Below, in pieces: positions 1-9,000 of a DNA stretch of 10,485 bases. The stretch covers positions 1 through 10,485 of the forward strand of contig JASLXP010000509.1 of assembly GCA_030740295.1 (NCBI GenBank), in the 5' to 3' direction. The notes beneath the pieces were generated by a model. The model had not been told where the DNA came from. It did not search any database and worked only from the letters and a program-made list of their open reading frames with translations. Source of the stretch: Planctomycetota bacterium. Its GTDB lineage: Bacteria > Planctomycetota > PUPC01 > JACPCR01. Position numbers and translations under genes: made by a program. Position 1 is the first letter of the stretch. The number at the start of each line of letters is the position of its first letter.

Positions 1-3000
1 TTGAATTCAGCGGCGCAGCCAACCAGAAACCTGTTCGTACTCCTCTCGATAAACGGCAGAACCATTCGCTTTGGGTCGTTGTTCAGGAGTCTGAGTCATT
101 TCTGTCCCTGGATGGAAAACGACAGGCGGACTGGAACTTCGACCTCGGTGAAAAACCAGAGCTGAAGCTGACAAATGGCGATGCAGTGAAGCTGACTCAG
201 CGGCCGCGACTGCAGCCGCTGGCCAGCATCCTGGTTGCCGACGATTTCATGCGGACGAACAAGGATGAGCCGTTCTGGGAAGGCTCTGCGGGTGTGTGGG
301 GAATCCAGGCGTCGCACACGCCGGATCACGCTTCGAATGCCTTTCGATATTTCGGAAAGTCCAATACGCGGACGAGCCGCCTCTGGCTGAATTCAGGTTT
401 GGAGCCCGCTGTCTCGCTGAGCCAGCTCACCTATTGGTTTTCGATGGATTATAGAGTCGGCGTTTCTTTGAAAGTCGATGATCCGGCCGCCGCGGCCGGC
501 ATCGTTTTCTACGCACGAAGCGCCAGAAATTATCATCTGGTCAGGTGGGCTCAGCACGAGCTCCAGCTCTGCCGTGTGCGTGACGACATCCCGGAAATAC
601 TGGCCAGGAGCCCACTCCCACGAGGTGTTGGCTGGTACCGGTTGGAGGCAGCCATCTGTAAAGGCCGGCTCGCAGCTTACGTGGACGGCAATCGTATCCT
701 TGAATTCCCCGGCGACGGAAAGATGGATGCCGGTCTGATTGCCGGGAAGGCGGGCCTGTTCGTTCAATCACAGAGGGGCGTCTGGTTCGACGATGTGTTC
801 GTCCAATCCATCGGCGATCTGCCGGGCCCAGCACTTAAACGACCCTTTGGCCCGGCAGAAAAGAGCAGCGCCGATTTCAGTGACAAACGTTTCTCTACTG
901 ACAGGCGCATGCGCAGTTGGGCTCACCCGCGCGCTGTCTGGGAAGAAGGCTCTTTGGGCCTGCACTGGTTCGCGACGGATCTCTACAACGATTTTAAATT
1001 CCAGTGGAAGGCCCCCTATCAGCCGCCCACCCAGGGGAAGGTTGCGTTCTTGTGTCAGCGTGGAGACTTGAAATCAGGCTACGTATTCGAGTGGAGCTTT
1101 GGCCAGGCGCGCCTGATGCATCAAGGCAAGGTCGTCGCCCAGGCAAAGGGAAACCAGCGGGGTTTGAGCTCTCTCTCTGCCAAGGCTGAGAAAGGGAAAC
1201 TGGCGGTCACCGCGTCCGGTGTATCACTGCAGGCAAAGTTGAGCGGGCCCGTGTCCGGTACCATTGCAGCGGACCTGGGGCGGACCTCTGGCTGGCATTT
1301 TGGTCGCAGAGATTGGCGCGACGAAACGCAGATAACCTCCTCTCATTTGAAACAGTATGCCTTTGATTCCGCGCCCACAGCCTGGTTGCCGGCGACGGGC
1401 ATATGGCAATCGACGAATCGCTGGGCATGCGTGCCTAGGTGGTCGTTCTTCGGCGGCCGCGGGATGGAAAACGCTATTATCTGGAACAAGCGACGCATCG
1501 AGGGCGACTTCGATCTCGAGGTAGCGTTCGCCCCCATGGAAGGCTCTGCCCAGCGAATGCACTTCTCGTTTCCTATGACGTTGAACATCACCTTCGCCGC
1601 GGACGGGAGAACCCTTGATAGCGGCTACAACCTCGTCTTCGGCACGATCGACGTACCTTCGCAGCTCTACCGAAAAGACAAACTCATCGCCAGTAACGAC
1701 AGCTTTCTCGTACCGGGTCTGCGCCTTCAGAGGCGCCCGTTGTACCAGTCGGTTACGGTGATATGGCAGCGTGTGCGCATTCGCCGGAAGGGCAGTCGCA
1801 TCACGGTTTTTGCCGCAAAGTTCGGTCTGCAGGGCGAGGAATACGGGTACCAGCGTCTGTTCGAATTCACGGACCCATCGCCACTGCCGGGCGACCGTTT
1901 CGCTTTCTGGACCTGGGGCAAGAATGGAATGGCCGTTGCCAAAGTGCGACTCTCTTATGCGAAATCTGCGGGCACAATCGTGAGCAAAGAGGCATCCCAA
2001 AAGACGGGCGTCGCGTTCCACCGGGTAATTCGCAAAGGCCCCATCGATCCTGCCAAAGAAGGGCTCTTAAAATTTCGCTGTCAGATTTCTCCCAGGCAGA
2101 ATCTTGGGCTTTTCATTCGGCGGCGACAGGAATTCAGCCAGTTCATTCTCTGTGGGGCTGAGTCCTATCGAACCGGGGCAATCCCATTGGGCAGACTCGA
2201 TACGAAAGCCGATGGCAAATGGCACGAAGTGACGGCTGACATTCGCTCAGCGCTCAAGAAAGCCTGTCCGGATGATTCCAACCGAGTGATTGATGAAGTT
2301 TTTATTGGGTCGCCGCTGAACACCGTCCGGGAAATCGGCGGCCTGGGGATCAATCGACAGGACGCTACCTGCGAGGTGGCCGATGTTTCTTTCAGCCTGC
2401 CGAGCAAGCCTGTGCCAGCCTTATTGCTGCCGCCTCCAACGATCGTTGTCCATGGTCGAGTGGCGCTCAACGACTTCGAATCGGGCCTTGACGAATGGCA
2501 GACACACGGGGGCACGGATGGCGCATTGCTCTGGCGCGATCCGGCGAACGCATCGAATGGCAAATACAGCCTGCGGCTCTGGAACATGGAAATCGGTGGC
2601 CCGGCCGGGGCACGCATCACTCGGACACCATTCAATGCTCAGTTGTTTCCCCGCATTCAATTCGATTATCGATTTCCCTTTGATCTGGAGCAGAATCTTC
2701 TTGTCCGTTCCGGAGAAAAGACCTTCGAGATCGGGCTCACAGGCACGGACAGTTCCTGGCCCCAGATAGCGTACGCATCCATCACGGCGGACGGCAAATG
2801 GCACTCGGCATCCATCGATCTTGAGGCCGCGCTCCGCCCTTACTTCTACGGGAATGGACCGATTCCCATTGACGAGATACTCCTTGCCGACAGTGAACGC
2901 ATGGGGAACAGGCAAGACGTGATCTATCACATTGACAATTTCTGTCTTGTGCCCGCTGTCTCAAAGACGGCTCTGAATCGGTTTACCTTCTTCGTTCCAG

Positions 3001-4046
3001 GTCACGAGGTGGCCGAGTTCAGTCATGTGTTCAATGCAAAACCAGAAACGATTCCAGGCACCACCGCGACCGGTAAGGCAAAATCGCTGGAAGCTAAAGT
3101 GCCTGCCGGGGCGTCCTGGCTGCATGTGCGAATAAAAGCGAAGAACGGCAAATGGTCCCCTGCATGCCATCTGCCGCTCATTGTGCGTGATCAGCTTGGG
3201 AAGCGACTGCCAAGCCGAGCGAAACCAACTCCGGGGCAACGGATTGCATATGTCCCTTCAGACAGGTTTTGCTTCTACGATTACGAAGGCGAGCGGAAAG
3301 AACAGGATTGGTCCGTAACGCTCGAATCAGACGGCCTGGATGACTCGATGTTGAACACATGCATCCGCCGCTGTGCCTGGGTTGATCCATATCCTTTTGA
3401 TGCGGCCACCGGAATTTCGTGTGTTCAAGCGGAGAATATCTTCGCAGGCGATTACTTCAGCATGTTCATACACAAAGGAGCGTGGGACATCCGGCGTTAT
3501 CCGTACATCGCGTTCGACTATAAATTTGAGGATACGGACAGCAATTTCGATTTGGCCGCGCTGCTGAACAAGGAACTTTTCGTCCTCGAGTGGGCCTCGC
3601 CGGGCTTTCCTTACTTTCAACCTTACAGAGCCACCCGGTTGCCTTTTCCGCAGCGCGATCGGAAATGGCATCACCTGGAACTCAATCTCCTGGACCTCCT
3701 GAAGAAGCACGGACGTGTCACCAACGACGCCATCCCACTGATGGTCGAGCAGCTCAACACCTGGACGATGCGCGGCAGCCGCGTCGGTCAGAAATTCAGA
3801 ATCGATAATTTCACGATCTATTCGCGCCGGGGGAGGAATCCGGAACTGCGATGGGGTTTTGATGGCCTGAAAATCAGGTACACCTTGAGAAATGGGAAGA
3901 CCACCGTCTTCAGGGGGGATGCCAGTGGCAAACACTCACACGTGTTCAAAAACCTGTCGCCGGGAAATTGGATTTTCGAGCTGTGGGACGCCAGCAAAGA
4001 CGGTCAGCCCAAATCGTTGGCAGTATGCAAGTTTGTCATCGAGTAA
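1..4046 (+). CDS. Giant modular beta-sandwich (carbohydrate-binding-like / Fn3-like) protein, 5' partial
   Basis: The frame is open from position 3 to the TAA at 4044-4046: 1,347 codons without a stop. The first start-like codon in frame is the GTG at 186. It has no Shine-Dalgarno site, and the 61 codons before it read as normal protein (around NHSLWVVVQESESF), so I infer the true start lies left of the window. I see a string of beta-sandwich-like modules. A LamG/jelly-roll-like unit covers about 216-830, opening with VADDFMRTN and ending near WFDDVFVQS. Two further Trp-rich units cover about 860-2000. Three related jelly rolls lie at about 2004-2399, 2454-2957 and 3240-3824. They share a KWH...(D/N)L...L motif; the last two also share FDY(R/K)F and IDNF. 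Fn3-like modules follow at about 2964-3188 (SWLHVRIKAKNGKWS) and 3828-4043 (SPGNWIFELWDAS). No catalytic motif, membrane anchor or C-terminal sorting signal is visible. I infer an extracellular glycan-binding or structural role; the specific family is not recognised. Confidence 0.85.
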   Translation, partial: EFSGAANQKPVRTPLDKRQNHSLWVVVQESESFLSLDGKRQADWNFDLGEKPELKLTNGDAVKLTQRPRLQPLASILVADDFMRTNKDEPFWEGSAGVWGIQASHTPDHASNAFRYFGKSNTRTSRLWLNSGLEPAVSLSQLTYWFSMDYRVGVSLKVDDPAAAAGIVFYARSARNYHLVRWAQHELQLCRVRDDIPEILARSPLPRGVGWYRLEAAICKGRLAAYVDGNRILEFPGDGKMDAGLIAGKAGLFVQSQRGVWFDDVFVQSIGDLPGPALKRPFGPAEKSSADFSDKRFSTDRRMRSWAHPRAVWEEGSLGLHWFATDLYNDFKFQWKAPYQPPTQGKVAFLCQRGDLKSGYVFEWSFGQARLMHQGKVVAQAKGNQRGLSSLSAKAEKGKLAVTASGVSLQAKLSGPVSGTIAADLGRTSGWHFGRRDWRDETQITSSHLKQYAFDSAPTAWLPATGIWQSTNRWACVPRWSFFGGRGMENAIIWNKRRIEGDFDLEVAFAPMEGSAQRMHFSFPMTLNITFAADGRTLDSGYNLVFGTIDVPSQLYRKDKLIASNDSFLVPGLRLQRRPLYQSVTVIWQRVRIRRKGSRITVFAAKFGLQGEEYGYQRLFEFTDPSPLPGDRFAFWTWGKNGMAVAKVRLSYAKSAGTIVSKEASQKTGVAFHRVIRKGPIDPAKEGLLKFRCQISPRQNLGLFIRRRQEFSQFILCGAESYRTGAIPLGRLDTKADGKWHEVTADIRSALKKACPDDSNRVIDEVFIGSPLNTVREIGGLGINRQDATCEVADVSFSLPSKPVPALLLPPPTIVVHGRVALNDFESGLDEWQTHGGTDGALLWRDPANASNGKYSLRLWNMEIGGPAGARITRTPFNAQLFPRIQFDYRFPFDLEQNLLVRSGEKTFEIGLTGTDSSWPQIAYASITADGKWHSASIDLEAALRPYFYGNGPIPIDEILLADSERMGNRQDVIYHIDNFCLVPAVSKTALNRFTFFVPGHEVAEFSHVFNAKPETIPGTTATGKAKSLEAKVPAGASWLHVRIKAKNGKWSPACHLPLIVRDQLGKRLPSRAKPTPGQRIAYVPSDRFCFYDYEGERKEQDWSVTLESDGLDDSMLNTCIRRCAWVDPYPFDAATGISCVQAENIFAGDYFSMFIHKGAWDIRRYPYIAFDYKFEDTDSNFDLAALLNKELFVLEWASPGFPYFQPYRATRLPFPQRDRKWHHLELNLLDLLKKHGRVTNDAIPLMVEQLNTWTMRGSRVGQKFRIDNFTIYSRRGRNPELRWGFDGLKIRYTLRNGKTTVFRGDASGKHSHVFKNLSPGNWIFELWDASKDGQPKSLAVCKFVIE

Positions 4047-4075
4047 GTCTGGCTGACTGATGCTAGGACTGACTC
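4041..4075. terminator. Inverted repeat across the convergent stop codons, possible bidirectional terminator
   Basis: The arms gagtaagtc (4041-4049) and gactgactc (4067-4075) pair over nine positions with one central mismatch, around a 17-base loop. The arms overlap the 3' end of the left gene, and the loop holds the stop codon of the phosphorylase-like gene. The position suits a terminator serving both convergent genes. However, no T-run follows on either strand and the stem is weak, so a canonical intrinsic terminator is not supported and chance is quite possible. Confidence 0.25.
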
Positions 4076-4668
4076 ACGAGGCTGTCTCGTACTTCGGTCA
4101 ACTGCCGAACCAGCTCAGAAATGGTTGCACAGTGCGCGTCGACCAGGTCCTCGACGTCCGACAACTTCAAGCTTGACAGATCAGTGGACAGATTGTCTGA
4201 AACTATCTTGAAGCAGTGCACCAGGTCCGCGGTACTGAATCGAAGGGCCGCGCTAATGAAGCCGGATGCTTCCATCTCGTAAAGATCCTCCGTTTCGAAT
4301 TCTCTTTCTGCCACATTCACGGTACGCACGTTCCGAGTGTCGCATGTCGCATCGAAAACAATACTCGGATTCCAGATGTTCTTCGTTGCGTGATCCGTCA
4401 CCTTGTGAGCAAGAGATGCAGTTCCTGGGTCCAGGTTCCGATGGCCGCAAACACCGACGTTCAACCACACATTCGGCCTTTCATGCCCATGTTTTCCCTG
4501 CAACCACCCGACCGCTACGCTGGCATTGAGCTTTCCAATACCACACACAGTGAGAATAGCGTTGTCTGATTCGTACGTGGGCAGAACTTCATCTGGAACT
4601 GGACTCAGCCCAAAGTGTTCTATGAGTGGGCGCGCCTCACAACTGAGTGCAACTACGAAATGGACCAT
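4063..4668 (-). CDS. Nucleoside phosphorylase-fold protein, MTA/SAH nucleosidase-like
   Basis: This is a cytosolic 201-residue protein with no signal peptide. It carries the landmarks of the PNP/UDP phosphorylase superfamily, MTA/SAH nucleosidase branch, in order. SCEARPL (residues 9-15) places E11 where the E. coli nucleosidase has its catalytic Glu12. GIGKLNA (43-49) is the glycine-rich strand turn. NVGVCGH (70-76) replaces the usual NTGSAGG. LYEMEASGF (129-137) is the MEME-type ribose-binding segment. KIVSDN (154-159) holds the Asp equivalent to Asp197. Family members are usually about 230 residues, and the middle (about 80-128) looks shortened. The family cleaves N-glycosidic bonds of MTA, SAH or related nucleosides; the substrate here is unknown. 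The ATG at 4668 has no clear Shine-Dalgarno site. The gene lies 109 bases behind moxR on the same strand and converges on the large + strand gene. Confidence 0.8.
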   Translation of the reverse strand: MVHFVVALSCEARPLIEHFGLSPVPDEVLPTYESDNAILTVCGIGKLNASVAVGWLQGKHGHERPNVWLNVGVCGHRNLDPGTASLAHKVTDHATKNIWNPSIVFDATCDTRNVRTVNVAEREFETEDLYEMEASGFISAALRFSTADLVHCFKIVSDNLSTDLSSLKLSDVEDLVDAHCATISELVRQLTEVRDSLVSQS

Positions 4669-4777
4669 AGAGATTCGAGGCGAAGCAAGAGGTGAGAGCT
4701 CTGGTTGCGGCCCTTTACCGAGGTTTGAGCAGTAGTGCGAAGTACAACATCCTCCCTGTCAGCGCGAACATCGCGTC

Positions 4778-5800
4778 CTAACCGGCGAACTTCACTGCCG
4801 GCGTCTTTACCTCTCCCAGGATGTGATCGATGACATCATCCGGAGTGATCCCCTCGGAAACCGCGGCATAGTTCATCAGGACACGGTGGCGCAGTACCGG
4901 CTTGGCTACCGCCTGAATATCCTCAGAGATTACGTGCTTGCGGCCATGAAACAGGGCCCTGGCCTTTGCGCCCAGAACAAGGTTCTGGCAGGCCCTCGGC
5001 CCGGCGCCCCATGCAACCCACTGCCGGGCGTAATCGGAGCAGTAATCTTTTGAGACGCGCGTGCTTTGCACGATATCGAGAATGTACTGGCTGAGGTCAT
5101 CCTGGATTAGAATGTTGCGCACGGTGCTCTGGTATTGAAGCACGAGCTCCCGCGACATGATCACTTTGGGCTCCGACATCGAGGCGCCGGTCGTACGTCT
5201 CATGATCTCCAACTCATCAACGCTTTCCGGATAGTCCACCTTGATCAAGTACATAAAACGATCCAGTTGGGCCTCTGGAAGCCGATAGGTCCCTTCTTGC
5301 TCAATGGGATTCTGCGTGGCGAGAACAAAGAAGGGCTCTTCGAGGGGATGTTTCGCATTACCAATCGATACCTGCCGTTCCTGCATCGCTTCAAGCAGGG
5401 CGGACTGAGTTCTTGGCGGCGTGCGGTTGATTTCATCGGCCAGCACCAGATTGGCGAAGACTGGACCTCGCATGAACTCGAAATACTTCTTCCCGCTCTC
5501 CAGATCTTCCTGGATGACCTCGCTGCCAGTGACATCCGAAGGCATGAGATCCGGCGTGAATTGAATCCGTGCGGAACGCAGGTCGAGGACGTTGCCAATC
5601 GTGGTGACCAGGAGAGTCTTGGCCAATCCGGGAACCCCCTCCAGGAGGGCGTGGCTATGGCAGAAAAGGCACTGGAGCGTCAGGTCGATCATCTCTTCCT
5701 GCCCGACGATGACCTTATTGACTTCCTTTCTGACGCCTTCAATGAACTCTGCAAATGCTTCAACTTTGCCGGGAGCGGCTGCCGGCGACGGCTCGCCCAT
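4778..5800 (-). CDS. moxR: MoxR-family AAA+ ATPase
   Basis: This is a cytosolic 340-residue ATPase of usual MoxR length. Residue numbers count from the chosen start. The motifs appear in order: Walker A GVPGLAKT (55-62), the MoxR signature stretch around FTPDLMPSDVTG (81-92), Walker B LVLADEINR (118-126), sensor 1 ATQNP (161-165), the LDRF arginine-finger region (179-182), and sensor 2 GAGPRA (265-270). The C-terminal lid follows. MoxR ATPases act as chaperones or activators, typically with DUF58 and von Willebrand-domain partners encoded directly downstream. Here the next gene is a nucleosidase-like protein instead, so the client is unknown. An in-frame ATG at 5806 would add two residues, but it sits one base from the AGGAG site. 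The ATG at 5800 sits seven bases from it and is preferred. Confidence 0.95.
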   Translation of the reverse strand: MGEPSPAAAPGKVEAFAEFIEGVRKEVNKVIVGQEEMIDLTLQCLFCHSHALLEGVPGLAKTLLVTTIGNVLDLRSARIQFTPDLMPSDVTGSEVIQEDLESGKKYFEFMRGPVFANLVLADEINRTPPRTQSALLEAMQERQVSIGNAKHPLEEPFFVLATQNPIEQEGTYRLPEAQLDRFMYLIKVDYPESVDELEIMRRTTGASMSEPKVIMSRELVLQYQSTVRNILIQDDLSQYILDIVQSTRVSKDYCSDYARQWVAWGAGPRACQNLVLGAKARALFHGRKHVISEDIQAVAKPVLRHRVLMNYAAVSEGITPDDVIDHILGEVKTPAVKFAG

Positions 5801-5807
5801 GTTCATT

Positions 5808-5812
5808 CTCCT
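5808..5812 (-). promoter_or_regulatory. Shine-Dalgarno site AGGAG deciding the moxR start
   Basis: On the minus strand AGGAG lies seven bases before the ATG at 5798-5800 and only one base before the alternative ATG at 5804-5806. Only the downstream ATG has workable spacing. Confidence 0.7.
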
Positions 5813-5846
5813 AATGTGCGGCTAATGCGAAGATGAGACCTGACCT

Positions 5847-5862
5847 GCGAGAAACATCTCGC
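5847..5862 (-). promoter_or_regulatory. Perfect 6-bp hairpin in the moxR leader
   Basis: On the minus strand GCGAGA, loop TGTT, TCTCGC forms a perfect six-pair stem with a four-base loop, ending about 46 bases before the moxR start. No T-run follows, so it does not look like a terminator. It could be an RNA structure in the leader or an operator dyad. Confidence 0.35.
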
Positions 5863-5870
5863 TTGAACTT

Positions 5871-5951
5871 TCTCTTAATCGCGATTCCCAGGTTAACGCC
5901 CTGAAAGGACCAGATTCGAATATGAGAAAAATCAGGATAACGATTAAGAGA
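5871..5951. repeat. Perfect 11-bp inverted repeat upstream of moxR
   Basis: The arms tctcttaatcg (5871-5881) and cgattaagaga (5941-5951) are perfect reverse complements separated by 59 bases of fairly AT-rich sequence. The left arm overlaps a second element, the 10-bp palindrome aatcgcgatt at 5877-5886. The pair lies between the lyase stop codon and moxR. It could be two operator half-sites looping over a promoter, or the base of a leader RNA fold. I could not pick a convincing -35/-10 pair here. Confidence 0.5.
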
Positions 5952-6005
5952 TCGGAATTCGCCTGGTAAATCCTCTTGTCTTCGCAGCATGGGTGTGTGC
6001 GGAAA

Positions 6006-9000
6006 TTACTTCTTTGGTATCGCCAACTGCTTGCCCGCGGCCGTGACCTCTGCTTCAACGTTGCCCCGAACATCGAAACTACCGTCTTTCCTCCGTATAA
6101 CGTTCACGAACGCGGGCAGACGATAAGAGCTGCCTACTCCCACTTCGTGGACCCAAAGGCGTTCCCCGACGCGGAGGGCTTGGGGCGGATCAGCACCCTC
6201 CACCAGGCGCAGAGCCTTTCCCCGCGGAGGAATCTCGGCCGGATGGGCCGTACCGCCGCACCACCAGGCAAGCTCCTCGGTTTTCAGCTTGTAGTGTTCG
6301 CCGGAGCGCCACCACTTGTCCCCCTTCTCGTTGGAGACGGGCACCCCGGGCGGAGTCGAAATCTTGCAGTTGGTAAATGGAGAACCATCTTCCTTCAGAA
6401 AGCCTCTGATCCGAGACATGGTGAGCGCAAAGTCTTTGTGCATGACGACCCGCTTACCATCAACGCTCTTGATTGTGTAGCTCGTCGGGCGCATCTCGGG
6501 GCCGATCTCGATCACCGCGTTTTCGGCTTCCTTCGGCAGCGCGTCCGAGAGGATCAGTGTTTTTTCGCTTGCGATACCAGCGACCACTTTGCCCTCGTAC
6601 GCGGCCCTGGCGGTCTTGATGCGTATGTCCTTCGCATCCAGAAGAGATCCGCCAACAAGTGTGGCCTGCCTGAGACCTTTATCGTCGTACGAGAGGAAAG
6701 CGTACTCGCCGTGAATCGTGCCATGGCCGGCAACCTTGAAAGGCTCAGAGTCGCGCATGGCGGTATAGATGACATCCTTCCGCCCTTTCCGGAGAGTAAT
6801 CTCCAGGGCCACGGATGACGAAGAGTCGTTCACCGAATCCTGGTCGCTCAGCAGCTTGACGTTTCTGATGACTCTCTCGTCCGGATTGGGCTCAAAAACG
6901 ACGGGAAAGACCGTCTGACCTTTCCATCGAGCCGGGTAGACGAACAGCATTTCGTTGTAGAACTTTTCTGCCCGCACCCCGTAGCCGCGGCGGCCAAAGG
7001 CCACCGCGCCTTCGTGCCCGACCAAGTGAAGCCGAATCTGTTTCCGGGGCTCCGACGGATCGAATGCGTCACCCATGGCCTTTCTCTCGGCGCCCGGCAC
7101 CTTCAATTTTTGCTTGCCACCTTCCTCACCGGGAAGGCCGAACCAGGTCAGGGATTTCTGCATCTTGGGGCTTGGCGTCCATTCCAGTTTTGCTTCATCA
7201 CGCCCCATCCGCCACGAGGCTGTCAGGTGGTCAGGTATCTCGCCATGCCAATTATGTTCGGGATCGAAGAGCGGGCCTTCGTTCCCGTCCGGGTAGCCTT
7301 TCTTGACCTCTTCGATGTTGGTGTAGAAGTCGTCCGGAGGCGGGCCGTGGAAGGCGTAATAGGGCTTCTCGTTCCCGCCCTTGACGCGAAAGATGTCGAC
7401 GACATAGCTGTTGGGCACGGGCTCGTCCACATCAACGAGAGCGATTTGCCGGCCATAGAAACCGGGGCAATCAGCGCGCCCCATGAGATAGCGGGAGCCT
7501 TCGGCATCGCAAAAGCTGGATATCCATCGGTGGCGGCTGTCCTTCAGCAGATCGCTCGCCACTACCGTGTTGTGGGACAGCAGGGCTTTGGTGCCCGGAT
7601 AACAGTAGCCGCCTCTGCAGCCCCAGTCACCGCTCAGCGGTACGCCCAGGGCCCAAATCTGCAAGTCCAGGGGATCGTTGTGGGAATGCCCCATCCCGTT
7701 ACCTACTCGAAGCCCGGCCGCGCGGCGGTTTCGGAAGTCCTCCTGTTCCTGTCCGGTTTCAAGGACACCGAACCAGTTGCTCAGCACGCGCGATTTGTTT
7801 TTGGGATCGATCTTCTTATCGAAATCAGCTCTGCCGGTGGCCACCCAGCGGGGCCGGCTCGGGCCGCTGACGTCGCCGACCCAGAATCGGTAGCCGCCGG
7901 CCACGAGGGTGTCCTGCGCGAACTTGCCCTCCCACTCGGCCCTCGAAACCACTTCGGGTATGCGCACGTCCCCGGGCATAGACCGGGCCGGGTCTTTCGC
8001 GAGGGGCGAGAGGTTCCTCAAGATGTCCCGCAGGTTCCCGACCGAGCCGAGCGCGTAAAAGGTGGAACCGATAGTGGTCGTCCCGTCCCGTGTCCAGCTC
8101 ACGAACATTGTCTCGTCAATGCCCGCGGGCATGCGTGGATAGGTCCACACGTAACGGAAAATCCACTCAAGCCATGGTTTCGTAATCTCCTTGTCCTGCT
8201 GCGCAGCGATGTACCAGGACATCCATGCTCCCGCGCTGTAATCATTGTATCGCTGATAGATCATGGTCTCGTGCGCGGGAATCTGGAGAAGCCCCACCTC
8301 ATAAAAGCGGACCATATCCTCCGCCGTCTTGATCCACGGAATGAACCGGCCCAGCGATTCGGCGAGCTCTTCGTTCCCCCGGATGTAAGGGAACAGTGCA
8401 TCATATTCCTTCACATCCCCGAAACGGCCGCCGTAGTGGATTGCCCCTCGCCTTCTGAATGCCAGGTCGCCCTGGTTCCAGCCCAGCTCCGGGACGGTAT
8501 CGATGGAACACATTGTCTGCCGGAAGCCATCCACGTTGAAAATGTTCAGCCAGGCCACCATGGCAAGCCTGATCGCGGCGGTTCGAGCAAGGGCTTCATC
8601 GCCGGTCTTTACGTACTTCTCGATGCGGCGCGGAAGCCTGCGATGAGAACGGATTCGGATTCGTCTCAGCTTCAAACTGATCTCTGCCGCCTTCCCGTAA
8701 TAGGTCTGACGCTGCAGATGCCAATATCGGCCGGCCAGTGAAGCCATCCGAAACACCCACTCGTAGCGATGCCCGGCGTACTCTTTCTCTGGCACGTTCC
8801 AGATCATGTCCGAGCCGTAGACATCGATGCCCATGCCGTCATCCACTTTATCCTGCGGCATGCGATACAAGGCCCCGGTTACCTGGCTCCAGAACCGCGT
8901 ACCCCCTCGGGACTGGGCGTTCATGCGCGGAAGGTTCGACAACTGGTTCGCATCCGCCTCGAATCGCTCCTTTTTTGATCGCGGGTCTTTCTTTGGGCCT

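Noticed and set aside
1224..2021. 265-codon open frame on the - strand
   Set aside because: It is antisense to the giant modular gene, and its translation is Arg/His-rich and domainless.
3327..3935. 202-codon open frame on the - strand
   Set aside because: It is antisense to the KWH/IDNF-containing module of the giant gene, which is better supported.
5135..5836. 233-codon open frame on the + strand
   Set aside because: It is antisense to moxR, with no domain and no ribosome-binding site; moxR has every family motif.
5807..6005. Intrinsic terminator after the lyase gene
   Set aside because: The minus strand has a TTTTT run (5927-5931 on +), but no stable stem precedes it directly; the structured elements lie further toward moxR and lack T-runs.
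7014..8741. 575-codon open frame on the + strand
   Set aside because: It lies wholly antisense to the lyase, whose frame carries signal peptide and family motifs. The + translation is rich in Pro, Arg, Gly and His with no recognisable domain; it is a shadow of GC-rich coding.
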